Assembly: GCF_030124375.1 (NCBI RefSeq)
Contig: NZ_JASKLS010000002.1
Span: 1-64,000, forward strand
DNA length: 64,000 nt
Reading direction: 5' to 3'
Source: Sinorhizobium sp. 6-70
GTDB lineage: Bacteria > Pseudomonadota > Alphaproteobacteria > Rhizobiales > Rhizobiaceae
The position numbers were made by a program, and so were the translations under genes. Under the pieces are notes generated by a model. The model was not told the DNA's origin, searched no databases, and saw nothing but the letters and a program-made list of their open reading frames with translations. This document shows, piece after piece, positions 9,026 through 19,239 of this stretch; position 1 is the first letter of the stretch, and each line of letters starts with the position of its first letter.

Positions 9026-10771
9026 CTAGGCGGCCGAAGGCCGCTTGTCGAAGGATATGCCGAACACGGGCAGTTCCTCGTCATAACCCTTAAGAAGACG
9101 CGAACCGAGCGAGATCAAGGGGCGCTTGTCCCCCACGGTCTCCGCTACCTTCGCATCCATCAAGATCTCGCCGTCAGGAGCCGACGCGCACAGCCGGGCA
9201 GCCAGATTCACAACATTACCGATGGCCGTGTACTCGAACCGACTCTCATATCCAATCCGTCCAACTGTCGCCAGGCCCATCGCCATGCCCACTCCAAATC
9301 CAACTCGGTGGCCGCGCGCTCGCCAGCTGATGATGAGTTCCTGCACGCTCCTCTGCATCTCCACTGCCAAATCCACCGCCCGGAGCGCCGGCTCCCCAAC
9401 CGGAACGGGCGCGTTAACGAGCACCATAAGGCCATCGCCCGAGAAGCTCGTGAGCGTCGCGGCATAGTCAGTGATGATCCTTCCGAGCGCTTGGTAGTAC
9501 TCGGCGAGCACGCCGATGACCTCCTCAGGCGTGGCTCTTGCCGAGAAGGCAGTGAAGCCGCGCAAATCGCAGAACACCGCAACCACCTCGGCACGCCGGC
9601 CCTCCAGCACATCGTCGTCGCCTGTGCGGTCGACGAGCTCGGCGACCTGCGGCGCAAGAAACCGCTTGAGCTTAGCAATGCGCTCCTGGCGTTCCTGTGA
9701 GACGGCAAGTTCGGCGGCCATGGTGTTGAAACTGTCGGCGAGCAGCTGGAACTCGTCGCCCGTTCTGATTTCGATGCGGTGGTCGAACTGCCTGGCGCCA
9801 ATGCGCTCGGTGCCTCGCTGGAGCAATTGGATCGGTTGGGTCATCCGGCGTGCCAAGGCGAAGGCGAGTAGGCCAGCAAGGATGCCGCCGGCCAGGAGAA
9901 GGCCTCCGGTCCGCCACAGGGCGGCATAGATAGGCCCAAAGGCCTCGGAGAGAAGCTGCTCGACGACGACCGTCCAGTCAGGTCCGGCCACCGGTGCGGC
10001 TGCGGCGGCGATGGCATTACCCTGGGCATCTTGAGCCGTTGCGACTGCCGCACCAGCGCGTACGACCGCCTCTCGGATCATCCGGAATGGTCTCAGCGTA
10101 GCCTCGTCCGCTCCCCGCAGGACAAGGCTGATGTCCGGGTGGGCAACGAGCCGGCCTGGGCCATCCAGTACAAAGGCGTAGCCTGTCTCGCCGACCTTGA
10201 TGGCCGAAATCACGTCCCAGATCAGCTTCAGGTTGACCTCGGCAACAACGATTCCGACGGTCGGGCGATTCCCGGCGAGCGCGAGCGTCAGGTACGGCTC
10301 GGACCCGCGGTAGTATCTGACCTCGCCATACCAAATCCGCGCAGCACGAGCTCCCGCCACAGGCGCCTCACCGGAGCGATCCGTCCGGCTCTCGGTCCGG
10401 TTCAGACCAATTTGCGAGACGTACAGTCGCTCTCGTCCGGCATTGTCGACAAGTGTGAGACTGACAATGGCAGGTACCTGGTGGAGAAGGCGTAGGGTAT
10501 CGATGCGTCGCTGCTCGTCCGGCTCCTCGCTCCAGGGGAACTGCACGAGCCAGCCGAGCTGATTGGTGATGCTTTCGAGAAATCCCTGGATTTTGGCGGA
10601 GGCTGACCTCGCCTCGATGCCGAGCAATTGGTCGAGTCTGGCGCGCTGGTCGCGATAACCGAACCAAGCCTCACTGGCGCCGTTGGCAGCGAGCGGAAGG
10701 ACCACGGCGAGAAATAACACGACGAAGTACTTTTGGAACAGACCTCGGAATCGCGGACGCAGACCACTCAT
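9026..10771 (-). CDS. Membrane sensor class III nucleotide cyclase (Cache-HAMP-cyclase)
   Basis: A 581-residue membrane protein. A first transmembrane helix lies at about residues 13-33, a periplasmic double-Cache-like sensor at 35-275 (with GYAFVLDGPGRLVAHPD), a second membrane helix at 287-308, HAMP at 309-362 and a class III cyclase domain at about 395-560. The metal-binding Asp residues are D402 (FCDLRGF) and D446 (SGDG), and the transition-state N522 and R526 are kept (VNLAAR). The substrate-selecting pair is unusual: Ser at 442 where Lys is usual and Asn at 519 where Asp/Thr is usual. It probably makes cAMP or cGMP in response to an external signal. It is convergent with the binding-protein gene that ends at 9009, only 16 bases away. 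Confidence 0.92.
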   Translation of the reverse strand: MSGLRPRFRGLFQKYFVVLFLAVVLPLAANGASEAWFGYRDQRARLDQLLGIEARSASAKIQGFLESITNQLGWLVQFPWSEEPDEQRRIDTLRLLHQVPAIVSLTLVDNAGRERLYVSQIGLNRTESRTDRSGEAPVAGARAARIWYGEVRYYRGSEPYLTLALAGNRPTVGIVVAEVNLKLIWDVISAIKVGETGYAFVLDGPGRLVAHPDISLVLRGADEATLRPFRMIREAVVRAGAAVATAQDAQGNAIAAAAAPVAGPDWTVVVEQLLSEAFGPIYAALWRTGGLLLAGGILAGLLAFALARRMTQPIQLLQRGTERIGARQFDHRIEIRTGDEFQLLADSFNTMAAELAVSQERQERIAKLKRFLAPQVAELVDRTGDDDVLEGRRAEVVAVFCDLRGFTAFSARATPEEVIGVLAEYYQALGRIITDYAATLTSFSGDGLMVLVNAPVPVGEPALRAVDLAVEMQRSVQELIISWRARGHRVGFGVGMAMGLATVGRIGYESRFEYTAIGNVVNLAARLCASAPDGEILMDAKVAETVGDKRPLISLGSRLLKGYDEELPVFGISFDKRPSAA

Positions 10772-10897
10772 GGCCTGGCGCCCTTCAGCAGATCCGAATG
10801 ATGCAATGCCTTTTCACACACCAACATCTCGCCACGAAGCGCCTGATGACGTCCGCACCTGGTACACGTCACATGTCGGCCTGCCATTTTGCTCGTA

Positions 10898-11020
10898 CTA
10901 CCAGCAATTATTGTAACCGTAGCATTTGCGAGATGTCGGGAACTCGGCACGACTGCGGATCGCAACATAAATAGCAGTCTGGCTGCTTCCGCACTTCGGA
11001 CAACGGGTATTGGAAATCAT
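10898..11020 (-). CDS. Candidate 40-residue zinc-ribbon-like small protein
   Basis: A short open frame on the minus strand starting MISNTRCPKCGSS and ending YGYNNCW. Four cysteines (C7, C10, C33, C39) form a CxxC plus Cx5C arrangement like a small zinc ribbon. AGGGTGGTG precedes the ATG as a possible ribosome-binding site. It lies 126 bases upstream of the cyclase gene in the same orientation. It is part of a longer open frame reaching to 11752, whose upstream part does not look like protein. I do not recognise a family; conservation in relatives would decide whether it is real. Confidence 0.35.
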   Translation of the reverse strand: MISNTRCPKCGSSQTAIYVAIRSRAEFPTSRKCYGYNNCW

Positions 11021-11812
11021 CACCACCCTGCTTAGCACGGAAGAAAAATAGCACCATCCGATGTTGAACGCGAGTTGGTCGCATCCCACTGGCCGCGACC
11101 AGACCCCGCAGTGGGGGTGGCGAACCGGCGTGAGGGCTTCCATGAGAGCGGCCGTATACCAAGCGGCTTCCTTCACAATGGCAAGGAGATCGATGAGATC
11201 ATGATGGCACGTCGCATCAGCGGCTGAAACGCGAAGCATCGTCACAGCAGGTTGATGTTTTCGCTCGGGGAACGGCAGCAACGGGTCGTCTCCTGCCGCG
11301 GGGCGAATCTCGGCTTCAGAGCAACGGTCGGAACGTCTGCAATTTGGCGTTTCGTGCTTGTACCTATCGGCGAGGCAGACGGCAAAGAACCACCCAATTT
11401 TCGAGTTCAGCGCGCCATCACAGAAGTTGTGAATGGGCTCGTTCGCGACCTCAATCCCAACAGGTTGAACGTATGCAATCGCCAATTCTGCCGAGCAGCT
11501 TGGCGCCCCCATGTCGGTCGTAGAGCTCAGCTTTGTCACTTCCCGTAAGTAGACATTGCCCGCGACGAAGCCGCAGCTCGGTTGCGGACTTCCAGACATT
11601 CGGATTCGCGATTGGTACGGACGCGTTCGACCCGAAGCGGTAGTTCGCTCAGTGAGCAGAACCGCTAGCTTGACCCCGGATCGGACGTTCAGGGGCTCTA
11701 ATTCGTTTCCGGAAAGCGGACGGCTACTGAACGGTAACATTCCATCACACACACCCTTGCCGTCCCACGTGCTGTCAGCGCCGCCTAGGGTGAAACATTG
11801 CGACTCGGCTGA
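11021..11812. other. Long stretch without a recognisable gene
   Basis: About 0.8 kb between the membrane cyclase and the first large cyclase gene. The minus strand is open from 11752 down to 10898, but the composition of the predicted protein is not like that of the neighbours and I recognise no domain. Degenerate pieces of the form GACCC...CGGAnGTTC occur near 11622 and 11668, similar to one at 15665 in the next gap. This looks like decayed intergenic DNA. Confidence 0.5.
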
Positions 11813-14800
11813 CTAGTCGGATGACTTGGTCGTGCCGTTGAAACCGGCTGTCTCACGAAGCACCCGCTGAGCCGATTGCAGATCCGATGTCGCCAATCCC
11901 TCGGTAAATTTGTCGCAGAGTGGCGCAAGCAGATGATGAGCGTCGCCGAACCGGTTCTGCACGATCCATAGCCGTGCCAGGCTTGTCGCCGCGCGCAACT
12001 CCCACAAGCCAGCGCTTTGCCCTCGCGCCAGTTCGGCCGCTTGCTGGAGTTGTACTTCCACCTCGGCACGATCAAACGCGGGCAGCGTAAGCATCAGCTC
12101 GCCCGTCAACCGATGCAATTCCGCCTCGAACCACCGCTCGCCGGTTTCGCGCGCTCGGACCAGCGCGTCGGTCAGCAAATCCAAGCCCCGCCTTGCTCCC
12201 CCGGCATGGGTTTCGACGCTTGCGAGCAAGCTCAAAAAGAATGGAACCAGGAATCTCGCTCCAGTCATCTGCCACGACGCCAAGCCTTCTCGAACCTGCG
12301 TGATGGCCGCCGGTAATTCACCCATCTCTGCCAGCGTCCAGCCTCGAACGATCGTGCCTGCGCCGAGGAAGTGCGGAGAGCCCTGCGCTCTTGCGAGCGT
12401 GATCAGTGAATCCGCCCGATCTCGGGCTTCTCGCCAGTCGCCGCGAAGCTGCGACAGGATGCAGCCGTAAAGCAGCGCGTAACCGAGTGTGTTGCGGTGG
12501 GAAAGTTCCCTTGCGTCCGCCAATGCCTCATTGCTCCTGGCTTGGGCCTGCTCGGGATAACCAAGGGCGAAAAGGGTCCAGGAGAGGACCGACAGTCCCG
12601 CCACCCGAGGGTCCTGGGCGAACAGGAACGCGAGGGAGCGGTGTTGCTGCGGGTCATAAAGGGCGAGCGACCGTTCCAGATATTCACGGGCAGTAGCGAT
12701 CTCGCCGCGAAGGAAGGCATCGGTTCCCACGATGCGGTTGCCGACGGTCTCACCGGATACCTCCCGTTCTTCCTGCGCGCGCCGGAGCAGTTCCTCTCCC
12801 GCTTTCCTCCCCGCCTCCAGTTCAGCGCGCACGACATGGAAGACCCACTCCCCGTAGAGGACAGGGAAGAGCCTGCTTTTATTCCCCATCCGCTCGCATA
12901 ATTCGCGTGCTCGCGCGTTGGCCCGGCCGACCTCTGGCGCTGCCCAACCCTTGGCGGTCATCAGGGCGACGCTCAGAGCGACCTGCAATTCGAGTTCCTG
13001 CCCCCATCGTGCAGCATCATCAGGCAGTCCTTCAAGCAGCTCCAGCCCTCTTGTCAGATGGGTAATCGCTTCGGCCGTTGCGGAGCGCGCAATCTCTGCT
13101 TGCCCGGCCCTGAGCCAGTAATTAACCGCAGGTTCTAGCCGCCCCGCCTCCGCATAGTGCTGGGCTAGAAGTTCGGGCTGCGTCTGAACCGTTTCGGGGA
13201 AGCGTTGCTCGATCGCTGTGGCAATCGCCGCGTGCAACCGTTGTCGTTTCGTGCGCACAAGAGTCGCATAGGCGGCGTCGCGTACGAGCGCGTGCTTGAA
13301 GCTGTAGCTCACCTGCGGCGGAGTCCCGTGCCGGAATACCAATCCCGACGCAATGAGGTCGCCCAGTGCTTCCTCTACCTCGCTCGTCTGCAAAGGGGCG
13401 GCGGTCACGAGCAACTCATGCGAGAATTCTCGACCGATTGCGGCCGCCACCTGCGCTACCTCCCTGGCGGGCGCAAGTCGGTCGAGCCGGGCCAATAGCG
13501 ACTCCTGAAGCGTAGCTGGAATTGCGATTGCCGACAGCGGGCTCGCGAGAGCGTAGTGATCACCCTCGTCTTTAAGCAAGTTGGTCTCCAAAAGCGCCCG
13601 CGTCAGCTCTTCCACGAAGAGCGGTACGCCATCTGTCTTTCCGACGATCACGTTGAGCACTTCGGTGGGCAGAGCCCTGCCGCCGGTCAGGCCCTTGACC
13701 ATATCTGCGCCTTGCCGACGGCTCAAACGACCAAGCGTCAATGCTGTGACGTGGGGATAGCGTATCCACGGTGAGAGAAACTCGGAGCGGAATGTGATGA
13801 GCACCAGCACTGCCGATTCTTGCACGCGGTCAACAACAAGATCCAGCAGCTCGAGCGAAGTGGGATCTGCCCAATGCACGTCCTCGTATACTGCCAGGAC
13901 CGGCCGATGTGCCGCGAGCCCGATGAGCTGATCGACGAGTACCTCCAGCGTCCGCTTCTTCTGCCGGTGCGGGCTTAACTCCAACGGCCGATAGCGATCG
14001 TCCGCTGGAACCGATAGCAACGCCGCGAGCAGCGGGGCCGCGTCGGCGACGTCTTCGGTCGACTGCGTGAGCAGCGCTTCGAGCTTGCTCAGTTTCACTT
14101 CGGGGGGATCCTCCGCCGCGAAGCCGGCTGCCCGCTCCAGAAGGCGGATAACGGGATGAAGCGGACTGGTCTGATGATAGGGCGAGCAGTAGTGACTTAC
14201 AGTAGTATGCGGCTCGCCTTCCAGACGCCGCCGCAGGGCACGAACGAGGCGCGACTTGCCGATGCCGGGCTCGCCCGCTAGCAACACCACGCGGCCTTCC
14301 CCTTCCTTGACTGCTTCCCAGCGCTTCAGCAGGAGTCCGATCTCGTGCTCGCGACCGACGAGCGAGGTCAGGCTCGCCCCGTGCAGGGCTTCGAAACGGC
14401 TTTCCGCGGAGCTTTCACCGAGCACGCGCCAAGCGGGTACGGAAGCAGTAAAGCCCTTCAACGGGCGGAAGCCGAGCTCGGCGAGATCGAACAGGCCACG
14501 GATCAGCTGCCGGGTGGTGGATGCCACAACCACAGTTCCGGGCTCGGCGACACCTTGCAGTCGTGCCGCTAAATTGGGCGTCTGGCCGATTGCCGTCTCC
14601 TCACGCGCTGCACCTTCGCCAATCAGTTCGCCGACAACAACCAGGCCGGTCGCGATGCCGACGCGAGCTTGCAGCGTCTCCCCATGCGGTGGCTGCAGGT
14701 TCCGCACTGCGTCGATGGCCGCAAGCCCCGCTCGCACCGCTCGTTCGGCCTCATCCTCGTGAGCGCGCGGATAGCCAAAATAAGCGAGCACGCCATCGCC

Positions 14801-15202
14801 CATGTACTTAGCAATGTGGCCCTCGAATCGCGCGATAGCACCCGCCACCGCACCCTGATAGCCTCGCAGCAGTTCGCCCATCTCCTCTGGATCGAGTCGT
14901 GAGGAAAGCCTGGTCGAGTCGACAAGGTCGACGAACATCACGGTGAGCTGGCGGCGCTCCGCCTCCGGCAGGATTGAAGATGTCCCGCCAACCCCGGCTG
15001 AGCCGCTCGGCTGTTGAGCGACCTCTCGCAGTGCGGCGATGGCAGCAAGCAGTTTACGACGGTGCCCTACTGAAGCAACGCCAAGCCCAATCAGGTCCTC
15101 GGCCGTAAGATCTCTTAGGACTTCAGGATCGATGTCGTTTTGGCGGAACGTTTCTTGGTACTGTCCCAGCCCTTGATCGCGCAGCCAGGCACCGACGTCC
15201 AT
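11813..15202 (-). CDS. SAM-domain class III adenylate cyclase with AAA ATPase and TPR regions
   Basis: A 1129-residue cytosolic signalling protein. Order of parts: SAM domain (about residues 3-60), class III cyclase (about 83-260), AAA/NACHT-like ATPase (about 280-560, P-loop GEPGIGKS at 310-317), and a long helical TPR-type region to the end. Cyclase residues are complete for ATP: D92 and D136 (metal), K132 and T208 (adenine recognition), N210 and R214. The ATG at 15202 is chosen because GGAGGAGGAG lies just upstream and the SAM domain begins at once; an earlier in-frame start at 15460 would add 86 unconserved residues. It is divergent from a paralogue with the same architecture starting at 15871. 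Likely a cAMP-producing sensor whose ATPase-TPR part relays an unknown signal. Confidence 0.92.
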   Translation of the reverse strand: MDVGAWLRDQGLGQYQETFRQNDIDPEVLRDLTAEDLIGLGVASVGHRRKLLAAIAALREVAQQPSGSAGVGGTSSILPEAERRQLTVMFVDLVDSTRLSSRLDPEEMGELLRGYQGAVAGAIARFEGHIAKYMGDGVLAYFGYPRAHEDEAERAVRAGLAAIDAVRNLQPPHGETLQARVGIATGLVVVGELIGEGAAREETAIGQTPNLAARLQGVAEPGTVVVASTTRQLIRGLFDLAELGFRPLKGFTASVPAWRVLGESSAESRFEALHGASLTSLVGREHEIGLLLKRWEAVKEGEGRVVLLAGEPGIGKSRLVRALRRRLEGEPHTTVSHYCSPYHQTSPLHPVIRLLERAAGFAAEDPPEVKLSKLEALLTQSTEDVADAAPLLAALLSVPADDRYRPLELSPHRQKKRTLEVLVDQLIGLAAHRPVLAVYEDVHWADPTSLELLDLVVDRVQESAVLVLITFRSEFLSPWIRYPHVTALTLGRLSRRQGADMVKGLTGGRALPTEVLNVIVGKTDGVPLFVEELTRALLETNLLKDEGDHYALASPLSAIAIPATLQESLLARLDRLAPAREVAQVAAAIGREFSHELLVTAAPLQTSEVEEALGDLIASGLVFRHGTPPQVSYSFKHALVRDAAYATLVRTKRQRLHAAIATAIEQRFPETVQTQPELLAQHYAEAGRLEPAVNYWLRAGQAEIARSATAEAITHLTRGLELLEGLPDDAARWGQELELQVALSVALMTAKGWAAPEVGRANARARELCERMGNKSRLFPVLYGEWVFHVVRAELEAGRKAGEELLRRAQEEREVSGETVGNRIVGTDAFLRGEIATAREYLERSLALYDPQQHRSLAFLFAQDPRVAGLSVLSWTLFALGYPEQAQARSNEALADARELSHRNTLGYALLYGCILSQLRGDWREARDRADSLITLARAQGSPHFLGAGTIVRGWTLAEMGELPAAITQVREGLASWQMTGARFLVPFFLSLLASVETHAGGARRGLDLLTDALVRARETGERWFEAELHRLTGELMLTLPAFDRAEVEVQLQQAAELARGQSAGLWELRAATSLARLWIVQNRFGDAHHLLAPLCDKFTEGLATSDLQSAQRVLRETAGFNGTTKSSD

Positions 15203-15870
15203 GGCTCCTCCTCCATCTACTCGGAGTCCAAGGTTCTTCAGCATACTCCACAAGTCTCTAAGCCGCACGACCCCAAGCAAAGAGGAACGCATGGACTGCG
15301 TCGTTCGACGGCGGGTTGAAATGGCCAACTGTGAGTCCGATGCTCGCGCGTCTATCGAGCGCGCGGCTGGTCCGAGGTGACCTTCTGGGGCGTTCGGGCA
15401 TGGGGCGCGCGGCCAACGATGGATCAAGGCGTGTGGTTGGACTTTATCGATGGGATGCACCGGACGATCGATTCACGCCGTAGCAGTGAAGGTCCGGTGC
15501 AAATCAGTGCCTGGAACGGCTGCTCATGGCGCAACGTGTTCATTCTGGCAGACCAGCCGAACCGCAACTTTCCGCGCAATGCGGTCGCTCGTAGATACGG
15601 GCCGGAATTCCGGTGCCGGCCCTTCGCAGACCTTCCATCGGACCTGAGGCTAAGGCAAACTTCTGACCCAAACGGGCCGTTCCCGAACGCCTCCGGTCGC
15701 CCAGAGGAACCGGCCCCAAAGACTATCGGTCAGGCAGCACCGGTAGATGGCAGCACCTTCCATGGACGGAAGTGTTTTCGGTTTTCTTCGCCGTCTCCTT
15801 GTATTGTGCTGCGCGAGCCGCAGCGATGCTGTATGTTATTACCTTGAGGGTCGTTCTGGGAGGGGCGACG
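15203..15870. other. Divergent intergenic region between paired cyclase genes
   Basis: 667 bases separate the starts of two divergent paralogous cyclase genes. I find no convincing gene. The region contains degenerate motifs of the GACCCAAACGG type (near 15665) seen also in the 11 kb gap. It must carry both promoters, but no clear -35/-10 pair stands out. Confidence 0.5.
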
Positions 15871-18800
15871 GTGAACGTCGGGTCATGGCTCGAGAGCTTG
15901 GGCTTTGGGCAGTATGCCGCAGCCTTCGACAGCAATGCCATCGACGCCGAGATGCTGCCGAAGCTCACGGCAGAAGACCTTAAAGAAATCGGCGTCAGCG
16001 CTCTCGCACACAGAAAGAAAATTCTCGAAGCAATCGCTGCACTCGGCGGTGGCCAGGCGACTGCATCCGTCATCAATCCCCCCCACCGACCGACGCCGAC
16101 CCGCCCGCGCGAAGCCGAGAGACGCCAACTCACGGTAATGTTCGCCGATCTCGTCGGGTCGACAGGTCTGTCCACCCAGCTCGACCCGGAGGAAATGGGT
16201 GCATTACTGCGCCAGTTCCAAAACACAATAGCCGGCGAAGTTGTGCGTTTCGACGGATATGTCGCCAAACTGATGGGAGACGGCGTCTTAGCATATTTCG
16301 GCTGGCCGCAGGCGCATGAGGAAGATGCCGAACGCGCCGTCCGAGCAGGGCTGGCAGTCGTCGATTCCATCAAGGCGCTGTCTGAGAAGGACGGTCAGCA
16401 ACTTTCTGTCCGCATCGGCATAGCGACTGGCCTGGTGGTCGTCGGGGATCTGGTCGGCGCGGGTGCCGCGCAGGAGAACGCTGTGGTCGGCGAAACACCA
16501 AATCTCGCTGCCCGCCTGCAGAAATTGGCCGAGCCGAACACGGTGGTGATTTCGGAGCTCACGTGTCGGCTGATCGGGAAGCTTTTTGAAGTGAAGCGAA
16601 TCCGGCCGCAGAAGCTGCCGGGTTTCGAGACCCCCACCAGTTCGTACGTCGTCCTTGGGGAGGGCCGGGCTGAAGGCCGCTTCGAGGCTCTCCACTCCGG
16701 CGGTACAGCGCCGTTGGTGGGCCGCGATCTCGATATTGCACTGCTGATTGAACGATGGACCCTTTCTGCTTCCGGTGAAGGCCAAGTCGTCGAACTGTTC
16801 GGGGAGGCAGGAATAGGCAAGTCGCGAATTCTTCAGGAACTGCGCGAGCGGCTGAAACAGGAAGCCGTCACCTATTTGCGCTACTTCTGCTCGCCTTACC
16901 ACGCGCAGAGCGCGCTTCATCCCGTCGCCGACCAGCTGCTCAGGGCCGCACGCATCGACCGAACCGACCCGCCGGACAAGCAGCTGGCATACCTGGAGGA
17001 GGTGCTTGCGGCGACGCGAGACCCGCAGGAGGCAATCCCCTTGATTGCGTCTCTGCTCTCAATCCCCACCGGTGACCGATACCCGAAGCTTGACCTGATG
17101 CCGCAGGTGCAAAAACGACGCACTTTCGAGGTGTTGATCGAACAACTTGAAGCACTGGCGAGGACCAAGCCGGTTCTCATGCTGCTTGAGGACGCCCACT
17201 ATCTTGATCCGGTTTCGGCCGAACTGTTCGATATCATTGTCGATCGTATTCAACGGCTGCCCGTCATGCTGATCACCACGTCGCGTCCGGAAAGATCTCC
17301 TCGCTGGAATGGTTTCCCCCACGCCACGCTGCTGACGTTGAACCGCTTGAGCCGCTCCCAAGCGGCCTCAATCGTCACCGCGATGACTGGAGGAAAGCAG
17401 CTGCCGATATCCATGCTTGACCAAGTCCTCTCCAAGACAGAAGGCGTGCCGCTTTTTATAGAGGAGTTAACGAAGGTCGTAGTGGAATCAGGCCTGCTCA
17501 AGGAGAGCGGCCCGGATTACGTGTTGTCCGGGCCGTTGCCCCCACTTGCCGTCCCGGCGACACTGCACGACTCCTTGATGGCACGCCTCGACCGGCTCGC
17601 CTCCGTCAGGGAGGTTGCCCAGGTTGGCGCGGTCATGGGGCGGGAATTCAGTCACGAGCTGTTGGCATTGGCCGCCGGAATGGCGGAAGCCGAATTGGAG
17701 CGGGCGACGGAACAACTTGTCAATGCAGGCCTCGTGTTCCGCCGTGGAGGCGAAGGCCAAGTCACGTATGCATTTAAGCATGCTCTGGTGCGGGACGCGG
17801 CTTACGGGAGCCTGCTCTTGAGCAGGCGGCAGCAGCTGCATGCCCGCATTGCCCAGATCCTGGAAGACCGTTTCCCGGAGACGGTCGCCGCTGAACCGGA
17901 GTTGCTCGCCTATCATTTCAGCCAGGCTTCCCTCATCGAGAAGGCCGTTGAATACCACGAGCAGGCCGGACGGCGGGCACTGTCGCGTTCTGCCTTGTCG
18001 GAGGCCCTCCTGCGCTTTGAGAATGCATTGAATGGACTGGCTTCACTTCCGCCTTCTCGGCAGCGCTCGCGCCGCGAGCTTTCCCTGCAACTGGCCCTGG
18101 GCAGCGCACAAGTGGCGGCGCATGGGTTTGCAGCGCCGGAAACGGGGGCTACCTACGCAAGGGCAAAGGATCTGTGCGAGGAGTTGGGCGAAGTGCGGGA
18201 GGCGTTTCCGGTCCTCTACGGCCTTTGTTTGTACCATCTATACGCCGCCGAACTGACTGAGGCCCGTCGCGCCACCGACAGGCTGCTGGAGCTCGCCCGC
18301 AGCAGTAACGACCGGGGACTTTCCTTCTTCGCACACAGGGCCGCCGGGGTGAGCGCCGTTCCAGCCGGCGAATTTGTGCGTGCCCGTGCTCACTTGAAGG
18401 AAGCGCTGGCACTCTATGACCCGCAGGAGGATCGGTCGCCCGCATTCGTGTATGCCTTCGACCCGCGTGTCGTATGCCTGGATTATTTGGCGCGCACGCT
18501 GTTGGCACTCGGCTCGCCCGATCAGGCGCTTGCCACCAATGATGAGGCGGTGGCCGAAGCAAGAAGCATGGGGCACCGCAACAGTCTCGCCTTACCGCTG
18601 TTCTTCGGCGGTGTGATCCGCCAGATCATTGGCGACCGGGAAGCTGTGAAGCTTCGTGCCGCCGAACTATTCCAAATATCAGGAGAGGCAGGATTCCGGT
18701 TTTGGCAGGCGGGCGCGACAATCCTCCAGGCGTGGGTGGCCGCGGAGGATGGCGACATGCATTGTGCCCGGACGGAGTTGGAGAGGGGCATCGGCGGGTG

Positions 18801-19218
18801 GCTGGCCACCGGGGCGCGGTATATGTGCCCATACTTCGCGGCTCTTCGTGCTCAGATCGAAATGAAAGCCGAAAACCCAGAAGCGGCTCTCCGATTGCTC
18901 GAGGAAGCCGAGGAAATGATCGAGCGAACCAACGAGCGTTGGTTCGCGGCCGAAGTGTTCCGCCTTCAAGGGGAGGCGATCCTTTTAATCGGATCCGAGA
19001 AGGGAAAGGTGGCTACCGAACGCTTCCGCGACGCGCTGGCAACAGCGCGTGCACAGGGCGCACGGTTTTGGGAGCTTCGTGCAGCGATAGGACTGGCTCG
19101 CGCCGACCCTGAAGCGGATGCACGGGAAGACCTTGCCGAGATTTTGTCGAGCTTCACCGAAGGAGCAGGGTTACCGGATCTGCAAACCGCTCAAAAGCTC
19201 GTGGCAACGTTGGGGTAG
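15871..19218 (+). CDS. Second SAM-cyclase-AAA-TPR protein, paralogue of the 11.8-15.2 kb gene
   Basis: An 1115-residue protein with the same layout as its divergent neighbour: SAM domain (about residues 3-60), class III cyclase (84-262), AAA ATPase with P-loop GEAGIGKS (311-318), then TPR-like helices to the end. The cyclase active site is complete: D93, K133, D137, T209, N211, R215. A GTG at 15871 is preferred because GGGAGGGG lies upstream and the SAM domain starts directly; a farther start at 15772 adds a hydrophobic-looking but unconserved 33 residues. Many segments match the paralogue (HALVRDAAYGSLL, RFPETV), so the two arose by duplication, though they have diverged well beyond a recent copy. 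Confidence 0.92.
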   Translation: MNVGSWLESLGFGQYAAAFDSNAIDAEMLPKLTAEDLKEIGVSALAHRKKILEAIAALGGGQATASVINPPHRPTPTRPREAERRQLTVMFADLVGSTGLSTQLDPEEMGALLRQFQNTIAGEVVRFDGYVAKLMGDGVLAYFGWPQAHEEDAERAVRAGLAVVDSIKALSEKDGQQLSVRIGIATGLVVVGDLVGAGAAQENAVVGETPNLAARLQKLAEPNTVVISELTCRLIGKLFEVKRIRPQKLPGFETPTSSYVVLGEGRAEGRFEALHSGGTAPLVGRDLDIALLIERWTLSASGEGQVVELFGEAGIGKSRILQELRERLKQEAVTYLRYFCSPYHAQSALHPVADQLLRAARIDRTDPPDKQLAYLEEVLAATRDPQEAIPLIASLLSIPTGDRYPKLDLMPQVQKRRTFEVLIEQLEALARTKPVLMLLEDAHYLDPVSAELFDIIVDRIQRLPVMLITTSRPERSPRWNGFPHATLLTLNRLSRSQAASIVTAMTGGKQLPISMLDQVLSKTEGVPLFIEELTKVVVESGLLKESGPDYVLSGPLPPLAVPATLHDSLMARLDRLASVREVAQVGAVMGREFSHELLALAAGMAEAELERATEQLVNAGLVFRRGGEGQVTYAFKHALVRDAAYGSLLLSRRQQLHARIAQILEDRFPETVAAEPELLAYHFSQASLIEKAVEYHEQAGRRALSRSALSEALLRFENALNGLASLPPSRQRSRRELSLQLALGSAQVAAHGFAAPETGATYARAKDLCEELGEVREAFPVLYGLCLYHLYAAELTEARRATDRLLELARSSNDRGLSFFAHRAAGVSAVPAGEFVRARAHLKEALALYDPQEDRSPAFVYAFDPRVVCLDYLARTLLALGSPDQALATNDEAVAEARSMGHRNSLALPLFFGGVIRQIIGDREAVKLRAAELFQISGEAGFRFWQAGATILQAWVAAEDGDMHCARTELERGIGGWLATGARYMCPYFAALRAQIEMKAENPEAALRLLEEAEEMIERTNERWFAAEVFRLQGEAILLIGSEKGKVATERFRDALATARAQGARFWELRAAIGLARADPEADAREDLAEILSSFTEGAGLPDLQTAQKLVATLG

Positions 19219-19239
19219 TCAACATCCAGGGAGGATGTG

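Noticed and set aside
11021..11752. Upstream part of a 284-codon minus-strand open frame as a protein gene
   Set aside because: No domain, odd composition and no good start; only the last 40 codons with a local start and cysteine pattern were kept as a weak candidate.
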